From Parasphaerochaeta coccoides DSM 17374 (lineage in GTDB: Bacteria > Spirochaetota > Spirochaetia > Sphaerochaetales > Sphaerochaetaceae): DNA of 64,000 nt. The position numbers were made by a program, and so were the translations under genes. Positions 17,397-26,566 of the stretch are shown here, piece after piece. The stretch covers positions 1 to 64,000 of the forward strand of contig NC_015436.1 in assembly GCF_000208385.1 (NCBI RefSeq), written 5' to 3'. Under the pieces are notes generated by a model that saw only the letters and a list, made by a program, of their open reading frames with translations, did not search any database and was not told the origin of the DNA. The stretch's first letter is position 1. Each line of letters begins with the position of its first letter.

Positions 17397-18896
17397 ATGA
17401 GCAAATATATACTTGCACATGACTTAGGTACATCAGGAAATAAGGCAACACTGTTTGATGATGAAGGAAAGATGGTTGCTAGTGCTGTATATCCATATTC
17501 AATGAAGGTTTTTAATGGTAACTGGGCTGAACAGAATCCCCAGGACTGGTGGAATGCGGTATGTTATTCCTCTCGGTCAGTCTTGGCGTCCATTCCTCCG
17601 GGAAAGCTCGCAGGAGTTTCTTTCAGCGGTCAAATGATGGGATGTCTCTGTGTTGATTGCAATGGAGAGCCTTTGCATGATGCTCTTATATACTGTGACC
17701 AACGTAGCGATGTACAGGAAAAAAAGTTCATCGAAAAGATGGGATTCCAAAATATATTCACTATTACCGGACACAGGCCAAGTTCTTCGTACAGCCTCAC
17801 CAAGCTTTTGTGGATAAAAGAGAACCTTCCAGATGTATATGCCAAAACCAACAAGGTTCTTCAAGCAAAAGACTATATGAACTTTCTCCTGACCGGAAAT
17901 ATGTTCACAGACTGGAACGATGCATCGGGTACTAATGCTTTTGATATCAGGACATTCTCCTGGTCTCAAGAAATACTTGATGGAATGGGAATAAAAGGAA
18001 CATTGTTTCCGGATGCCGTACCATCTCACACTGTCATTGGAAGGGTTAGCAAAAAAGCTTCCGAAGTAACGGGAATTCCGGCGGGAACCCCTGTGGTTGT
18101 TGGTTCGGGAGATGGCGGCAGTGCTTCTATGGGAGCTGCTTCCATTTCTTTTGGGAAGCCATATTGTTACATGGGGTCGTCTTCATGGGTATCGATAGCA
18201 TTGGATCGACCATTTAAGGACAAGATGGATTCAGCATTCAATTGGGCACATCCCGTCCAAGGCATGTACCAACCATGCGCGACAATGCAGACGGCGGGAA
18301 GCGCGATATCTTGGTTTTGCCAGACGTTTTTTGGATCTACGGAAGGAAAGGATTTGGATCACATGGGCGCACTTGCGGAAACATCTCCCACTGGAGCCAA
18401 TGGACTGTATTTCTTACCCTATCTCCTTGGCGAAAGATCTCCATGGTGGGATTCGCATGCTCAAGGGACTTTTGTCGGGATGAACCTGAATACATCTTTC
18501 TCTGATTTTTGTCGCTCGGTCTTTGAAGGTATAGCTATGAATCTCAATGCTTCCTTGAAATTCATGCTTGGGGCTGTTCCTGACCGTAGCCTCATGTTCA
18601 TTGGCGGTGGAGCCCAGGGAAAAGCTCTCCGCAGGATACTTGCGGATGTTTCTGGCTGTACTGTTCAGATTCCTAAATATCTCACTGAAGCCACAAGCAT
18701 GGGAGCTGCCCTGCTCGGTGGCGTCGGGACGGGAATCTATAAAGATTATTCTATCATCGAAAAAATGAATCCTATTGTGGAAACCATTGAGCCTGATATG
18801 GAAAAACATGAGTTCTACAAGAAACATTCAGAAAATATGGCAGGTGCTTACCAGTCTTTGAAACAGTGGTATCCACAAAACATGCATATTGGCTAG
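17397..18896 (+). CDS. FGGY-family carbohydrate kinase (copy 1)
   Basis: 499-residue sugar kinase. The first ATP motif HDLGTSGNKATLFDD is at the N-terminus, WAEQNPQDWW and the GVSFSGQMMG segment follow, the catalytic aspartate lies in VVGSGDGGSASMG, and the second domain carries FIGGGAQGKALRRILADV. It resembles xylulokinases. It phosphorylates a sugar or polyol brought in by the importer. It is followed 68 bases later by a paralogue, so two different substrates, or steps, are likely. Confidence 0.88.
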   Translation: MSKYILAHDLGTSGNKATLFDDEGKMVASAVYPYSMKVFNGNWAEQNPQDWWNAVCYSSRSVLASIPPGKLAGVSFSGQMMGCLCVDCNGEPLHDALIYCDQRSDVQEKKFIEKMGFQNIFTITGHRPSSSYSLTKLLWIKENLPDVYAKTNKVLQAKDYMNFLLTGNMFTDWNDASGTNAFDIRTFSWSQEILDGMGIKGTLFPDAVPSHTVIGRVSKKASEVTGIPAGTPVVVGSGDGGSASMGAASISFGKPYCYMGSSSWVSIALDRPFKDKMDSAFNWAHPVQGMYQPCATMQTAGSAISWFCQTFFGSTEGKDLDHMGALAETSPTGANGLYFLPYLLGERSPWWDSHAQGTFVGMNLNTSFSDFCRSVFEGIAMNLNASLKFMLGAVPDRSLMFIGGGAQGKALRRILADVSGCTVQIPKYLTEATSMGAALLGGVGTGIYKDYSIIEKMNPIVETIEPDMEKHEFYKKHSENMAGAYQSLKQWYPQNMHIG

Positions 18897-18964
18897 ACGA
18901 AATCCAATTTCTGTAGAACCAGTTTGTACTGTCAATACACAGAACCAATGTCCAAGGAGTCAAC

Positions 18965-20515
18965 ATGAGTCGGAAGTACATCCTTTCTCATAATCTCGGA
19001 ACAACAGGGAACAAGGCTGTTCTATACGATGAGAATGGGCAAATAGAACGCTCTTGGTTATCATCGTACCGGTCTCATTATTTTCCGGGGAATAAAGTTG
19101 AACAGGTTCCTGATGACTGGTGGAAGGCCGTGTGTGAATCTACCTATCGGGTCATGCGGGGGATTAATGAAAAATCTGTTCAGGTAGTGACATTCAGTGG
19201 TCAGATGATGGGCTGTCTATGTCTTGATCAGCACGGGGAGCCTGTCGGGAACTCCATCATATGGGCGGACAGCAGAGCATCACGCGAGGCAAAAGCCTTG
19301 GCTGCACAGATTGATGAAAGGCTTTTCTACCAGATTACCGGGCACCGGATTAGTTCTTCATATTCGGCGGAAAAAATCTTATGGATTATGAATCACGAAC
19401 CTGAACGGTTTCGCATGACTTCCAAAATAGTCCAGGCAAAAGATTATATAGTTTACAGATTGACAGGTCAGCTTTATACGGATTTCTCAGATGCATCAGG
19501 TACGCATCTGCTTAATATAGAAGAAAAGCGGTGGTCACGTACTATCTTGTCTATACTTGGGTTAAGTGAAGATCTGCTTCCGGATATCGTACCATCTACC
19601 CAGTCAGTCGGAAAAATCACCTTTGAAGCAGCAGAACAGACAGGCCTTCTTCCAGGGACGCCTGTCGTCATTGGTGCCGGAGATGGAATCTGTGCTGCTA
19701 TTGCAGCGGGGTGTACCGATGTTGACGATGCCTATCTCTATTTTGGATCTTCGGCGTGGATTGGACTCTGTAAAGAAAAACCGTATCTTGACGAACAATT
19801 CAGAATCTTCAATTGGGCAGGGATTGATGAGAAACGTTATTCGCCATGCGGAACAATGCAGGCGGCGGGAGCTAGTCTTGATTGGCTGAAAGACGAAATG
19901 GCTCAGGATGAAATTTCCCAGGCTATGGTTCAGAAAATCGCTCCACAGACTTTGATTGAACAAGAGCTGCTACAATCCTCACCCAGTGCTAATGGCCTTA
20001 TTTTTCTGCCTTATTTGCTGGGAGAAAGAAGTCCGTATTGGAATCCCAATGCGAAAGGGGCGTTCATTGGATTGCAGAAAAATCATACGAAAGCAGATAT
20101 TTACCGGGCGGGTTACGAAGGAGTGGCGTTGAATCTGAAAATAATCTGGAAATCCCTTTTGCCAATAATCAATGCTAAAGAACTTGTCCTTACCGGAGGG
20201 CAAGCAAACAGTATTTTCAACAGGCAACTGATTGCAGATGTATTGGACATTCCAGTTTTGACGACTAACCATATCGGTGACAGCAAGAATTTTGGAGCAG
20301 CGATTATCGGTGGAATAGGGATTGGCATGTATGATGATGTTTCTGTGGCAAAGAAACTAACGGTGAAAGAAAGTCGGTTAGAACCTAATCCGGAAAATGT
20401 CAGGATTTATGAAAAACTTATTGGTATTTTTGAAGATGCATACAAATCACTGGAAAGCATCTTCCTCAAATTAGATCAATACAATGCATGGAGGAACTCA
20501 CGTGAAATACAATAA
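18965..20515 (+). CDS. FGGY-family carbohydrate kinase (copy 2)
   Basis: 516-residue paralogue of the preceding kinase, with the same order of motifs (TFSGQMMGCL, AKDYIVYRLTGQLYTDFSDASGT, catalytic VIGAGDGICAAIAAG, LTGGQANSIFNRQLIADV). One change stands out: the first motif reads HNLGTTGNK, with Asn where the first copy and most family members have Asp. This might weaken metal or ATP binding, or change function. The start follows AAGGAG. Its 3' end overlaps the GTG start of the next gene. Confidence 0.85.
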   Translation: MSRKYILSHNLGTTGNKAVLYDENGQIERSWLSSYRSHYFPGNKVEQVPDDWWKAVCESTYRVMRGINEKSVQVVTFSGQMMGCLCLDQHGEPVGNSIIWADSRASREAKALAAQIDERLFYQITGHRISSSYSAEKILWIMNHEPERFRMTSKIVQAKDYIVYRLTGQLYTDFSDASGTHLLNIEEKRWSRTILSILGLSEDLLPDIVPSTQSVGKITFEAAEQTGLLPGTPVVIGAGDGICAAIAAGCTDVDDAYLYFGSSAWIGLCKEKPYLDEQFRIFNWAGIDEKRYSPCGTMQAAGASLDWLKDEMAQDEISQAMVQKIAPQTLIEQELLQSSPSANGLIFLPYLLGERSPYWNPNAKGAFIGLQKNHTKADIYRAGYEGVALNLKIIWKSLLPIINAKELVLTGGQANSIFNRQLIADVLDIPVLTTNHIGDSKNFGAAIIGGIGIGMYDDVSVAKKLTVKESRLEPNPENVRIYEKLIGIFEDAYKSLESIFLKLDQYNAWRNSREIQ

Positions 20516-20891
20516 CGGCATATTATATGTAGCGGGCGTGGACAAAGCGTGCGAAAGGGTTGGTTTGGATTTCAATGTCGTATTCGGGGATATCGCAATA
20601 CATTCTGACAGTCCTTATCGAAACCATGACTGGCAAGTCAGGGAAAATAAAGATTTCATTGTTATTAATGCAGTTCCAGATGCTGAAAACGTCGATTGTC
20701 TTTTCTGGGAAGAGTGGTATCTCCATGAGGGAGAGATTCATCATCACTTGTTGTCCTTATGGAAACCAGAAGTCTGGGATGAACAATTCATCGGACCTGA
20801 AGATGATGACTTGCATCCGGATATTGCTTTCTCCCGTACCTGGTATGTGCGTGACTTGAAGGATATGACACCTGTTCTGCTCAGGAGATAG
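20502..20891 (+). CDS. Small conserved-looking protein of unknown function
   Basis: 129 residues, acidic, with no signal peptide or membrane segment. I do not recognise the family. Visible features are a tryptophan- and acid-rich middle (CLFWEEWYLHEGEIHHHLLSL split over two stretches) with four nearby histidines, and FSRTWYVRDLKD near the end; the histidine cluster could bind metal. The GTG start follows GGAGGA at six bases and overlaps the kinase stop by 14 bases, so it is translationally linked to the kinase. It may be an isomerase, mutarotase-like or accessory protein. Confidence 0.7.
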   Translation: MKYNNGILYVAGVDKACERVGLDFNVVFGDIAIHSDSPYRNHDWQVRENKDFIVINAVPDAENVDCLFWEEWYLHEGEIHHHLLSLWKPEVWDEQFIGPEDDDLHPDIAFSRTWYVRDLKDMTPVLLRR

Positions 20892-20894
20892 AAG

Positions 20895-21908
20895 ATGGAA
20901 TATCGTTATTTTGGAAACACAGGCATACAGATTAGTCCTCTTGGATTCGGTGTACAGACTTTTGGATGGAATGTAGGGAAGAAAGAGGCTATCAGGCTTT
21001 TCCATAAGTATACCGAATGGGGCGGAAATTATTTTGATACAGCGGATTCTTACAATGAAGGAAAATCAGAGGAAATCCTTGGGGACTGTCTGGTTGAAAG
21101 CAAGAAACGTAATGATCTGATTATAGGAACAAAAGTATTTTTCCCAACGGGACAAACCCCAAATGACTCCGGAGCAAGTCGTCGTCACTTGATTTCCAGT
21201 GTAGAAACCAGTCTAAGACGGCTCAGGACAGAATGGATAGACTTATTGCAGATACATTGTTTTGATGCGCGTACCCCGGCAGAAGAAACTTTACGGGCAT
21301 TGGATGATTTAGTGAAGTCGGGAAAGGTTCGCTATATTGGCGCATCCAACTATACTCCATCGGAAATGATGCGGGCGCTGATGATTTCCCAATTTCAGAG
21401 GATGAACTCATTTGTTTCACTGCAAACGGAATATAGTCTGCTGGTTCGTTCTCCTGAGTGGGAGCTTCTTCCGTTATGTCAGGAAAATGGCGTGGGTGTC
21501 TTTGCATGGTCTCCTTTGGCCGGCGGTTGGCTGACAGGAAAATATCGGCGAGATGTCATTCCGGAAAACAGTCGGGCTGGTCGGAAGGATCGGTGGGATG
21601 ACGCAACCGAACAGAGAGGGACTGAGAAAGCCTATGATATCATAGATTGTCTTTTAGCTATTTCTTCTGAACTCAAAGTAACGCCAGTTCAGATTAGTCT
21701 TGCATGGATGCTCAGGAATCAGGACGTTTTTCCTCTGATTGGAGCCCGTACAGTGGAACAGCTGGACGAAAATCTGAAAAGTGTTGAAGTTCGTCTGAAC
21801 AAGGCTCATATCCAAGCATTGAATGATGTGAGCAATCCGGGATTGCCGGCTCCTTATAGTTTCATTGAAAGGTATGGTCGGAAAGATAAAAGAAAAAACG
21901 TATTGTAG
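20895..21908 (+). CDS. Aldo/keto reductase
   Basis: 337-residue TIM-barrel NADPH-dependent reductase. The catalytic tetrad is visible: Asp and Tyr in NYFDTADSYNEGKSEEILG, Lys in IIGTKVFF and His in LLQIHCFDAR. The cofactor-binding end has PLIGARTVEQLDENL. It resembles the YhdN/AKR11-12 type of bacterial enzymes. Three bases after the unknown small gene, it likely interconverts a sugar and polyol or sugar acid in this pathway. Confidence 0.9.
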   Translation: MEYRYFGNTGIQISPLGFGVQTFGWNVGKKEAIRLFHKYTEWGGNYFDTADSYNEGKSEEILGDCLVESKKRNDLIIGTKVFFPTGQTPNDSGASRRHLISSVETSLRRLRTEWIDLLQIHCFDARTPAEETLRALDDLVKSGKVRYIGASNYTPSEMMRALMISQFQRMNSFVSLQTEYSLLVRSPEWELLPLCQENGVGVFAWSPLAGGWLTGKYRRDVIPENSRAGRKDRWDDATEQRGTEKAYDIIDCLLAISSELKVTPVQISLAWMLRNQDVFPLIGARTVEQLDENLKSVEVRLNKAHIQALNDVSNPGLPAPYSFIERYGRKDKRKNVL

Positions 21909-21939
21909 CATGAGGAAATAGCGTGAGGAAAAAGAATAC

Positions 21940-22899
21940 ATGAAAGAACCTTTAAAAATAATGATTGTTGGAAGTTTTGTGGTAGATTTGATGGCTCGTT
22001 CTGAAACGCTGCCCATACCAGGACAGACGGTCAAGGGCTCTTTTTTCAAGATGGGGCCAGGAGGAAAAGGTTCTAACCAGGCAGTTGCGGCATTTCGTTC
22101 AGGAGGAGACGTATCTTTTTTAACAAAAATCGGAAGGGATCTTTTTTCTTCTGTTGCACTTGATTTCTATCATTCTGAAAAGATGGATACTTCCCTTGTT
22201 TTTAAGGATGCTACGCAGAACACAGGAATCGCGCTTATAATGGTAGATGAAAAATCACAGAACAGCATATCAGTGGTTCCTGGCGCTTGCAGTTCCATAA
22301 CTTTTCAGGAAATCACGAAAGCTTCCGGAGTTTTGAAGCGTGCCAAGGTTTTTCTTACTCAGCTTGAAACAAATTTAGATATCATCCCCTATGCAGTAGG
22401 AAAAGTACGAGAAAACCAAGGAACGACTATTTTGAATCCAGCTCCGGCTCAACCATTATCTGATGCGTTTCTTGCTTTGTTTGATATCATCACGCCAAAT
22501 GAGACAGAAGCTTCAATTCTCTCAGGAGTCAAGGTTGTGAACCGAGAAAGCGCTGAAAAAGCCGCGGACGTCCTGATAGGCAAAGGAGTGAAAACAGTTC
22601 TCATCACCATGGGGGCGCAAGGGGTTTTCCTAAAAGAAAGAGGATCACGGTCACAATTTTTTCCAGCACTTCCTGTCAAGGTTATCGATACGACGGGAGC
22701 CGGGGATGCCTTTAATGGGGGTCTTGCTGTTGCTCTCTCCGAAGAAAAAAGCCTTCAGGATTCGATTTTGTTTGCCACGGCGGTAGCCGCGCTTTCCGTG
22801 ACGAAAATTGGTACAGCTCCTTCTATGCCTTTGCGGACGGAGGTCGATCAGTTTTTTTCCAGTGTGGACAAGGACGCCTACTTTGCTTCTATTGAATAG
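21940..22899 (+). CDS. Ribokinase-like PfkB sugar kinase
   Basis: 319 residues of the ribokinase fold. The N-terminal MGPGGKGSNQAVAAF and the anion-hole motif DTTGAGDAFNGGLAV near the C-terminus contain the family's substrate and catalytic aspartate positions. NPAPAQPLSD and ITPNETEASIL match ribokinase itself. It probably phosphorylates ribose or a related free sugar. It is the last gene of the + strand run before the second GntR gene. Confidence 0.88.
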   Translation: MKEPLKIMIVGSFVVDLMARSETLPIPGQTVKGSFFKMGPGGKGSNQAVAAFRSGGDVSFLTKIGRDLFSSVALDFYHSEKMDTSLVFKDATQNTGIALIMVDEKSQNSISVVPGACSSITFQEITKASGVLKRAKVFLTQLETNLDIIPYAVGKVRENQGTTILNPAPAQPLSDAFLALFDIITPNETEASILSGVKVVNRESAEKAADVLIGKGVKTVLITMGAQGVFLKERGSRSQFFPALPVKVIDTTGAGDAFNGGLAVALSEEKSLQDSILFATAVAALSVTKIGTAPSMPLRTEVDQFFSSVDKDAYFASIE

Positions 22900-22996
22900 A
22901 TGAAATATGTGATGTACAGAATCCGTGTAGTTTTGTTTTTTGTGTGAAGGGAATACATACAAAATCAGAGGAATCCTGCTAATTCCGGAGCGAACG

Positions 22997-23019
22997 GAGT
23001 AATCAGTTACTCTCTATTT
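22997..23019 (+). terminator. Weak intrinsic terminator after the PfkB kinase gene
   Basis: A 6-bp stem GAGTAA/TTACTC with loop TCAG (22997-23012) is followed by TCTATTTTTTG. Confidence 0.45.
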
Positions 23020-23077
23020 TTTGCTATATCGCATGACTGAAAACTCGTTTCTGGTTTTTCTCGGTATTTTACGGTAT

Positions 23078-23090
23078 ATACATGTATGCA
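23078..23090. promoter_or_regulatory. Candidate GntR operator before copy 2
   Basis: The 10-bp palindrome ATACATGTAT (23078-23087) continues on the reverse strand as TTTGCATACATGTAT, sharing TTTGCATACAT with the site near 11332. It lies about 65 bases upstream of the second GntR gene, as for an autoregulated repressor. Confidence 0.5.
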
Positions 23091-23152
23091 AAGACGTGGT
23101 ATGACATGTCTTATAGAGAGGGGCTTATTTTTCTGAAGGTAGACAATCATTT

Positions 23153-23926
23153 ATGCGAAACACCTTTTTTTACGGCAAAAAGCTGAACAAAAGCAAAACC
23201 TTCCCTTTATATTATCAACTCAAGATGCTGCTTAGGGAATTCATGGCTTTTGAGGACAGCTTCGCTATGTTTCCTACAGAAAAAGAACTGGCCGAACATT
23301 TTCAAATTTCACGATCTACAGTTCGTCAAGCTTTTCGAGAGTTGACCGATGAAGGGAGTATCATTCGTCATAAGGGCAAGGGAACAATGACGGCTCCCAA
23401 AAAATATAGACAGGATTTTTTGTATGTCCTTGAAAGTTTTAATGATGAAATGTTACAGAAAGGACTGAAGCCTTTCACCAAGGTATTGGATTTATCTCTG
23501 CATGAAGCATCTCAACAGGTCGCTGCGGGACTCAATATCGTTCCCGGATCTTCTGTCATTCGGTTGGTACGGACGCGGGGAGTGGATAAGCATCCCATGG
23601 TCATCGTGACGACATATCTTCCCAATACATATGGACTGGAAGCCTTGTTGCATGAAGATTTTGAAAATAATTCTTTGTATAAAATCTTAGAAGATAAGTA
23701 TCGCCTTCCTATAGATAAAAGCAAACGTTTTCTGGAAGTCCGTTTGGCGGATGGATGTGAGGCAGAACAGCTTGGCATTCCTTTCGAGTCCCCCATACAG
23801 TACATTGAAACAATTGCATACTCTCTGAATGATGCTCCTGTCGAATTTTCCTGTGCTTCTTACAGAGGTGATTTAAGTTGTTTCAGAATTGAAATCAAAA
23901 AACAAGTACATAATTCCACAGGATAA
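23153..23926 (+). CDS. GntR/HutC-family transcriptional regulator (copy 2)
   Basis: 257 residues, paralogous to the protein at 10437 along its whole length. The DNA-binding helix-turn-helix LAEHFQISRSTVRQAFRELT is almost identical to copy 1, so both should bind very similar sites. The UTRA domain diverges more (for example KYRLPIDKSKRFLEVRLADG), which fits a different effector. The pair suggests cross-regulation: shared operators with two inducers. Confidence 0.88.
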   Translation: MRNTFFYGKKLNKSKTFPLYYQLKMLLREFMAFEDSFAMFPTEKELAEHFQISRSTVRQAFRELTDEGSIIRHKGKGTMTAPKKYRQDFLYVLESFNDEMLQKGLKPFTKVLDLSLHEASQQVAAGLNIVPGSSVIRLVRTRGVDKHPMVIVTTYLPNTYGLEALLHEDFENNSLYKILEDKYRLPIDKSKRFLEVRLADGCEAEQLGIPFESPIQYIETIAYSLNDAPVEFSCASYRGDLSCFRIEIKKQVHNSTG

Positions 23927-24114
23927 ATCTCAAGAACCGGTTAGTACTACGCAAAGCTCTGCGAACTATGGCTGAACCCTTCCTGTGAGGATGAAGATAG
24001 TGGCGTCAGGTACTCTTCCGTTGTCTTTTTTGCTTCAAAACAAGACACATTCATCAGGTTTTTTTCTTATGCGTTAGAATCAACAACACGTTAGGAACAA
24101 TGGATAATTATCTC

Positions 24115-24157
24115 TTGACATGATTTCTCTTTCATTGCATACATTACCATACATTTG
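24115..24157 (+). promoter_or_regulatory. Promoter with overlapping GntR-type operator
   Basis: In the 358-base gap after the GntR gene no other gene is seen. TTGACA (24115-24120), 18 bases and ATACAT (24139-24144) form a promoter. TTGCATACAT covers the -10 region and is followed by ACCATACATTTGTG, resembling the repeated half-sites near 11330. A bound repressor here would block transcription of the dehydrogenase gene. Confidence 0.6.
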
Positions 24158-24284
24158 TGTTCAGCGAAATCGCGTAATGGAGTCAATTCACAATGGTTTT
24201 CGGAATTCCCTTGCATCTCTTATCAGGGCAAAAAGGATCAGCTCTGATGGAATATAGATGAAATCAAAAATGGAGGAATATGAA

Positions 24285-25244
24285 ATGAGCAGGAAACATA
24301 CTGTTTTTGTCACTGCACGCTCTTTTGGCAATGCAGATGATCAGGCGCTCACGTTGCTTCGGGACCATGGATGCAACGTCATGAAGCTGGTGGCGACGGA
24401 CACGGAACCGCTAACAAAGCAGCTTGAAGAAAAAATTGGTGAAGCCGATGCAATCATAGCTGGTTTGGAACCCTATACCGCGGAATTGTTGGCAAAAGCA
24501 ACAAAACTCAAGGTTTTGTCCCGTTATGGTGTCGGATATGATGCCGTTGACCTCGAAGCAACACGCAAACAAAATATTGCCGTGACAATCACCCCTGGCG
24601 CAAACAGCGATTCAGTCGCGGATATGGCCGTTTCCCTCATGCTCTCTGTCGCCCGGAACATACCAATCATGGACAGCACAACAAGAAACGGTACTCCGCA
24701 ACGTCCTTCCAGCGTTGAAATGTGGAGAAAGACCTTGGGAGTGATTGGTACGGGACGTATTGGAAAAGGAGTCATTAAACGATGCCTTGGCTTTGAAATG
24801 CGGGTTCTCTGTCATGATGTATATCAAGATCCGGAACTGTTGACCATGAAAGACGTGACATATACCGATCTTGAGACGCTGATAAGCAATAGTGACTTCA
24901 TCAGCATCCATACTCCTTTGACACCGGATACTCATAATCTTTTCTCCTCAGAGACTTTCAAAAAGATGAAACCCCGCGCCATCTTAGTGAATACCGCGCG
25001 CGGAGGCATCATTGATGAGAGAGCATTGTACGACGCCCTGATTGCCAAGCAGATTGGAGGGGCGGGATTAGATGTCACCAGTGGAGATGAGCCCTATGAG
25101 GGATTGCGTCATCTTCCCAACTGCATCCTGACTCCCCATGCTGGAGCGGCAACCTATGAAGCCGGTAGCAAGATGAGTTATCTTGCCGCTGAGAATGTAC
25201 TGGCAGTCTTGGAAGGCAGGGAATGTAAGAACATAGTTTCCTGA
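24285..25244 (+). CDS. D-2-hydroxyacid dehydrogenase (phosphoglycerate dehydrogenase-like)
   Basis: 319-residue NAD-dependent enzyme. The catalytic arginine lies in VNTARGGIIDE, the glutamate in SGDEPYEGLRHL and the histidine in LTPHAGAAT; the NAD motif is GVIGTGRIGKGVIKRCLGF. It lacks the C-terminal ACT domain of many SerA proteins, so a sugar-acid or glyoxylate-type substrate is as likely as 3-phosphoglycerate. The ATG follows TGGAGGAA; nine extra upstream codons are open. The promoter shares operator motifs with the island. Confidence 0.85.
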   Translation: MSRKHTVFVTARSFGNADDQALTLLRDHGCNVMKLVATDTEPLTKQLEEKIGEADAIIAGLEPYTAELLAKATKLKVLSRYGVGYDAVDLEATRKQNIAVTITPGANSDSVADMAVSLMLSVARNIPIMDSTTRNGTPQRPSSVEMWRKTLGVIGTGRIGKGVIKRCLGFEMRVLCHDVYQDPELLTMKDVTYTDLETLISNSDFISIHTPLTPDTHNLFSSETFKKMKPRAILVNTARGGIIDERALYDALIAKQIGGAGLDVTSGDEPYEGLRHLPNCILTPHAGAATYEAGSKMSYLAAENVLAVLEGRECKNIVS

Positions 25245-25314
25245 TGTTCTGAACTGCATGGCGACAGAATCATTGTCCCGGTGAAAAAAACAATTGCGGT
25301 CAATATATCATCTA

Positions 25315-25355
25315 CGTAAAAGCCTTGCCGAAAATACACCAGCAAGGCTTTTACG
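25315..25355. terminator. Inverted repeat between convergent genes
   Basis: A 14-bp perfect stem (25315-25328 with 25342-25355) with a 13-base loop lies between the dehydrogenase gene and metK. T-rich ends (CTTTTAC) on both strands suggest a bidirectional terminator. Confidence 0.7.
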
Positions 25356-25408
25356 AGTCGGCGACATCGTGAATTGACTAAGGAATATTCCCCATTCTGC
25401 TCCCATGT

Positions 25409-26557
25409 TTACAAATCAACCTGTCCCACCTGTTCCCATGGAGCTTCCGGATGGCTGAAATGCCCATAGGTATCATAGTGACGGTATATGGGACGGAGCA
25501 GGTCGAGCTGGGCTATGATGGAGGCTGGGGAGAAATTGAATTTCTCCGTGATGATTTTTTCTATCTCCCTGTCGCTTTTCTTTCCTGTTCCAAACGTGTT
25601 TACGTAGATGGAGACGGGGAAAGGAACGCCAATGGCATAGGCAACCTGCAATTCCAGACGTGATGCCAGGCCGGTTGCCACGATGTTCTTGGCCACATAG
25701 CGGGCGTAGTATGAAGCGGAACGGTCTACCTTGGAAGGATCCTTGCCACTGAAAGCGCCGCCGCCATGCCTGCCAGCACCGCCGTAGGTGTCCACGATGA
25801 TTTTTCTTCCGGTCAGGCCGGTATCCGCGGCGGGGCCGCCCAAGACAAACCGACCTGTGGGATTGAAATAATACTTCGTATCACCATCCAACAGGTTCGT
25901 TCCCTCCAAGACAGGGCGGACAAGGTCTTCCAGGAATACATGCTCCAACTCCTCGCGGGTTATGTCAGGGGAATGCTGGTGGGAAAGAACCACGGAATCA
26001 ATCCTCACCGGTTTATGATTATCATAGCGAATGGAAATCTGGCTCTTGGCATCAGGCCGCAGGAAAGGGAGAGTTCCATTTTTGCGGAGAAGCGCCGCTC
26101 TTTTGAGTATCTTGTGGGCATAGGTGAGAGGGGCGGGAAGATATTCCGGTGTCTCATTGGTAGCGTAGCCGAACATGATGCCTTGGTCTCCGGCTCCCTG
26201 TACGCCGAAAAGGTTCGTCTGCGCCGATACCCCCATGGCTATATCCTGTGACTGGGGAGCTATCAGGTTCGTAATCCGCACCGTATCGGCGGCGAAACCG
26301 GAACCTTCTTCCGTATAGCCGATGTCCCTGATGACCGAACGGACGATATCATCGACCGCCAGCTTTGCCTGTGTCGCAACCTCTCCGCCAATGATGACCG
26401 TGTTCGCAGTGACGAAAGTTTCGATGGCGACGCGTGAAAGCGGATCCTGGGACAAGGCTGCATCAAGAAGGGCGTCGGAAATCTGGTCGCTTACCTTGTC
26501 AGGATGTCCTTCGCTGACGGATTCTGAAGAAAAAAGATAAGAAGATTGTATAACCAT
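25409..26557 (-). CDS. metK: S-adenosylmethionine synthetase
   Basis: 382-residue enzyme that makes SAM from methionine and ATP. Family motifs are SESVSEGHPDKVSDQISDALLD at the N-terminus (ATP and metal binding), GAGDQGIMFGYA in the middle and GGGAFSGKDPSKVDRSASY near the end. The open frame runs 113 codons further upstream, but the family alignment and a GGGAGAA site fix the start at 26557. A SAM-II-like leader precedes it and includes that ribosome-binding site. Confidence 0.97.
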   Translation of the reverse strand: MVIQSSYLFSSESVSEGHPDKVSDQISDALLDAALSQDPLSRVAIETFVTANTVIIGGEVATQAKLAVDDIVRSVIRDIGYTEEGSGFAADTVRITNLIAPQSQDIAMGVSAQTNLFGVQGAGDQGIMFGYATNETPEYLPAPLTYAHKILKRAALLRKNGTLPFLRPDAKSQISIRYDNHKPVRIDSVVLSHQHSPDITREELEHVFLEDLVRPVLEGTNLLDGDTKYYFNPTGRFVLGGPAADTGLTGRKIIVDTYGGAGRHGGGAFSGKDPSKVDRSASYYARYVAKNIVATGLASRLELQVAYAIGVPFPVSIYVNTFGTGKKSDREIEKIITEKFNFSPASIIAQLDLLRPIYRHYDTYGHFSHPEAPWEQVGQVDL

Positions 26558-26566
26558 GCTGAGGTT

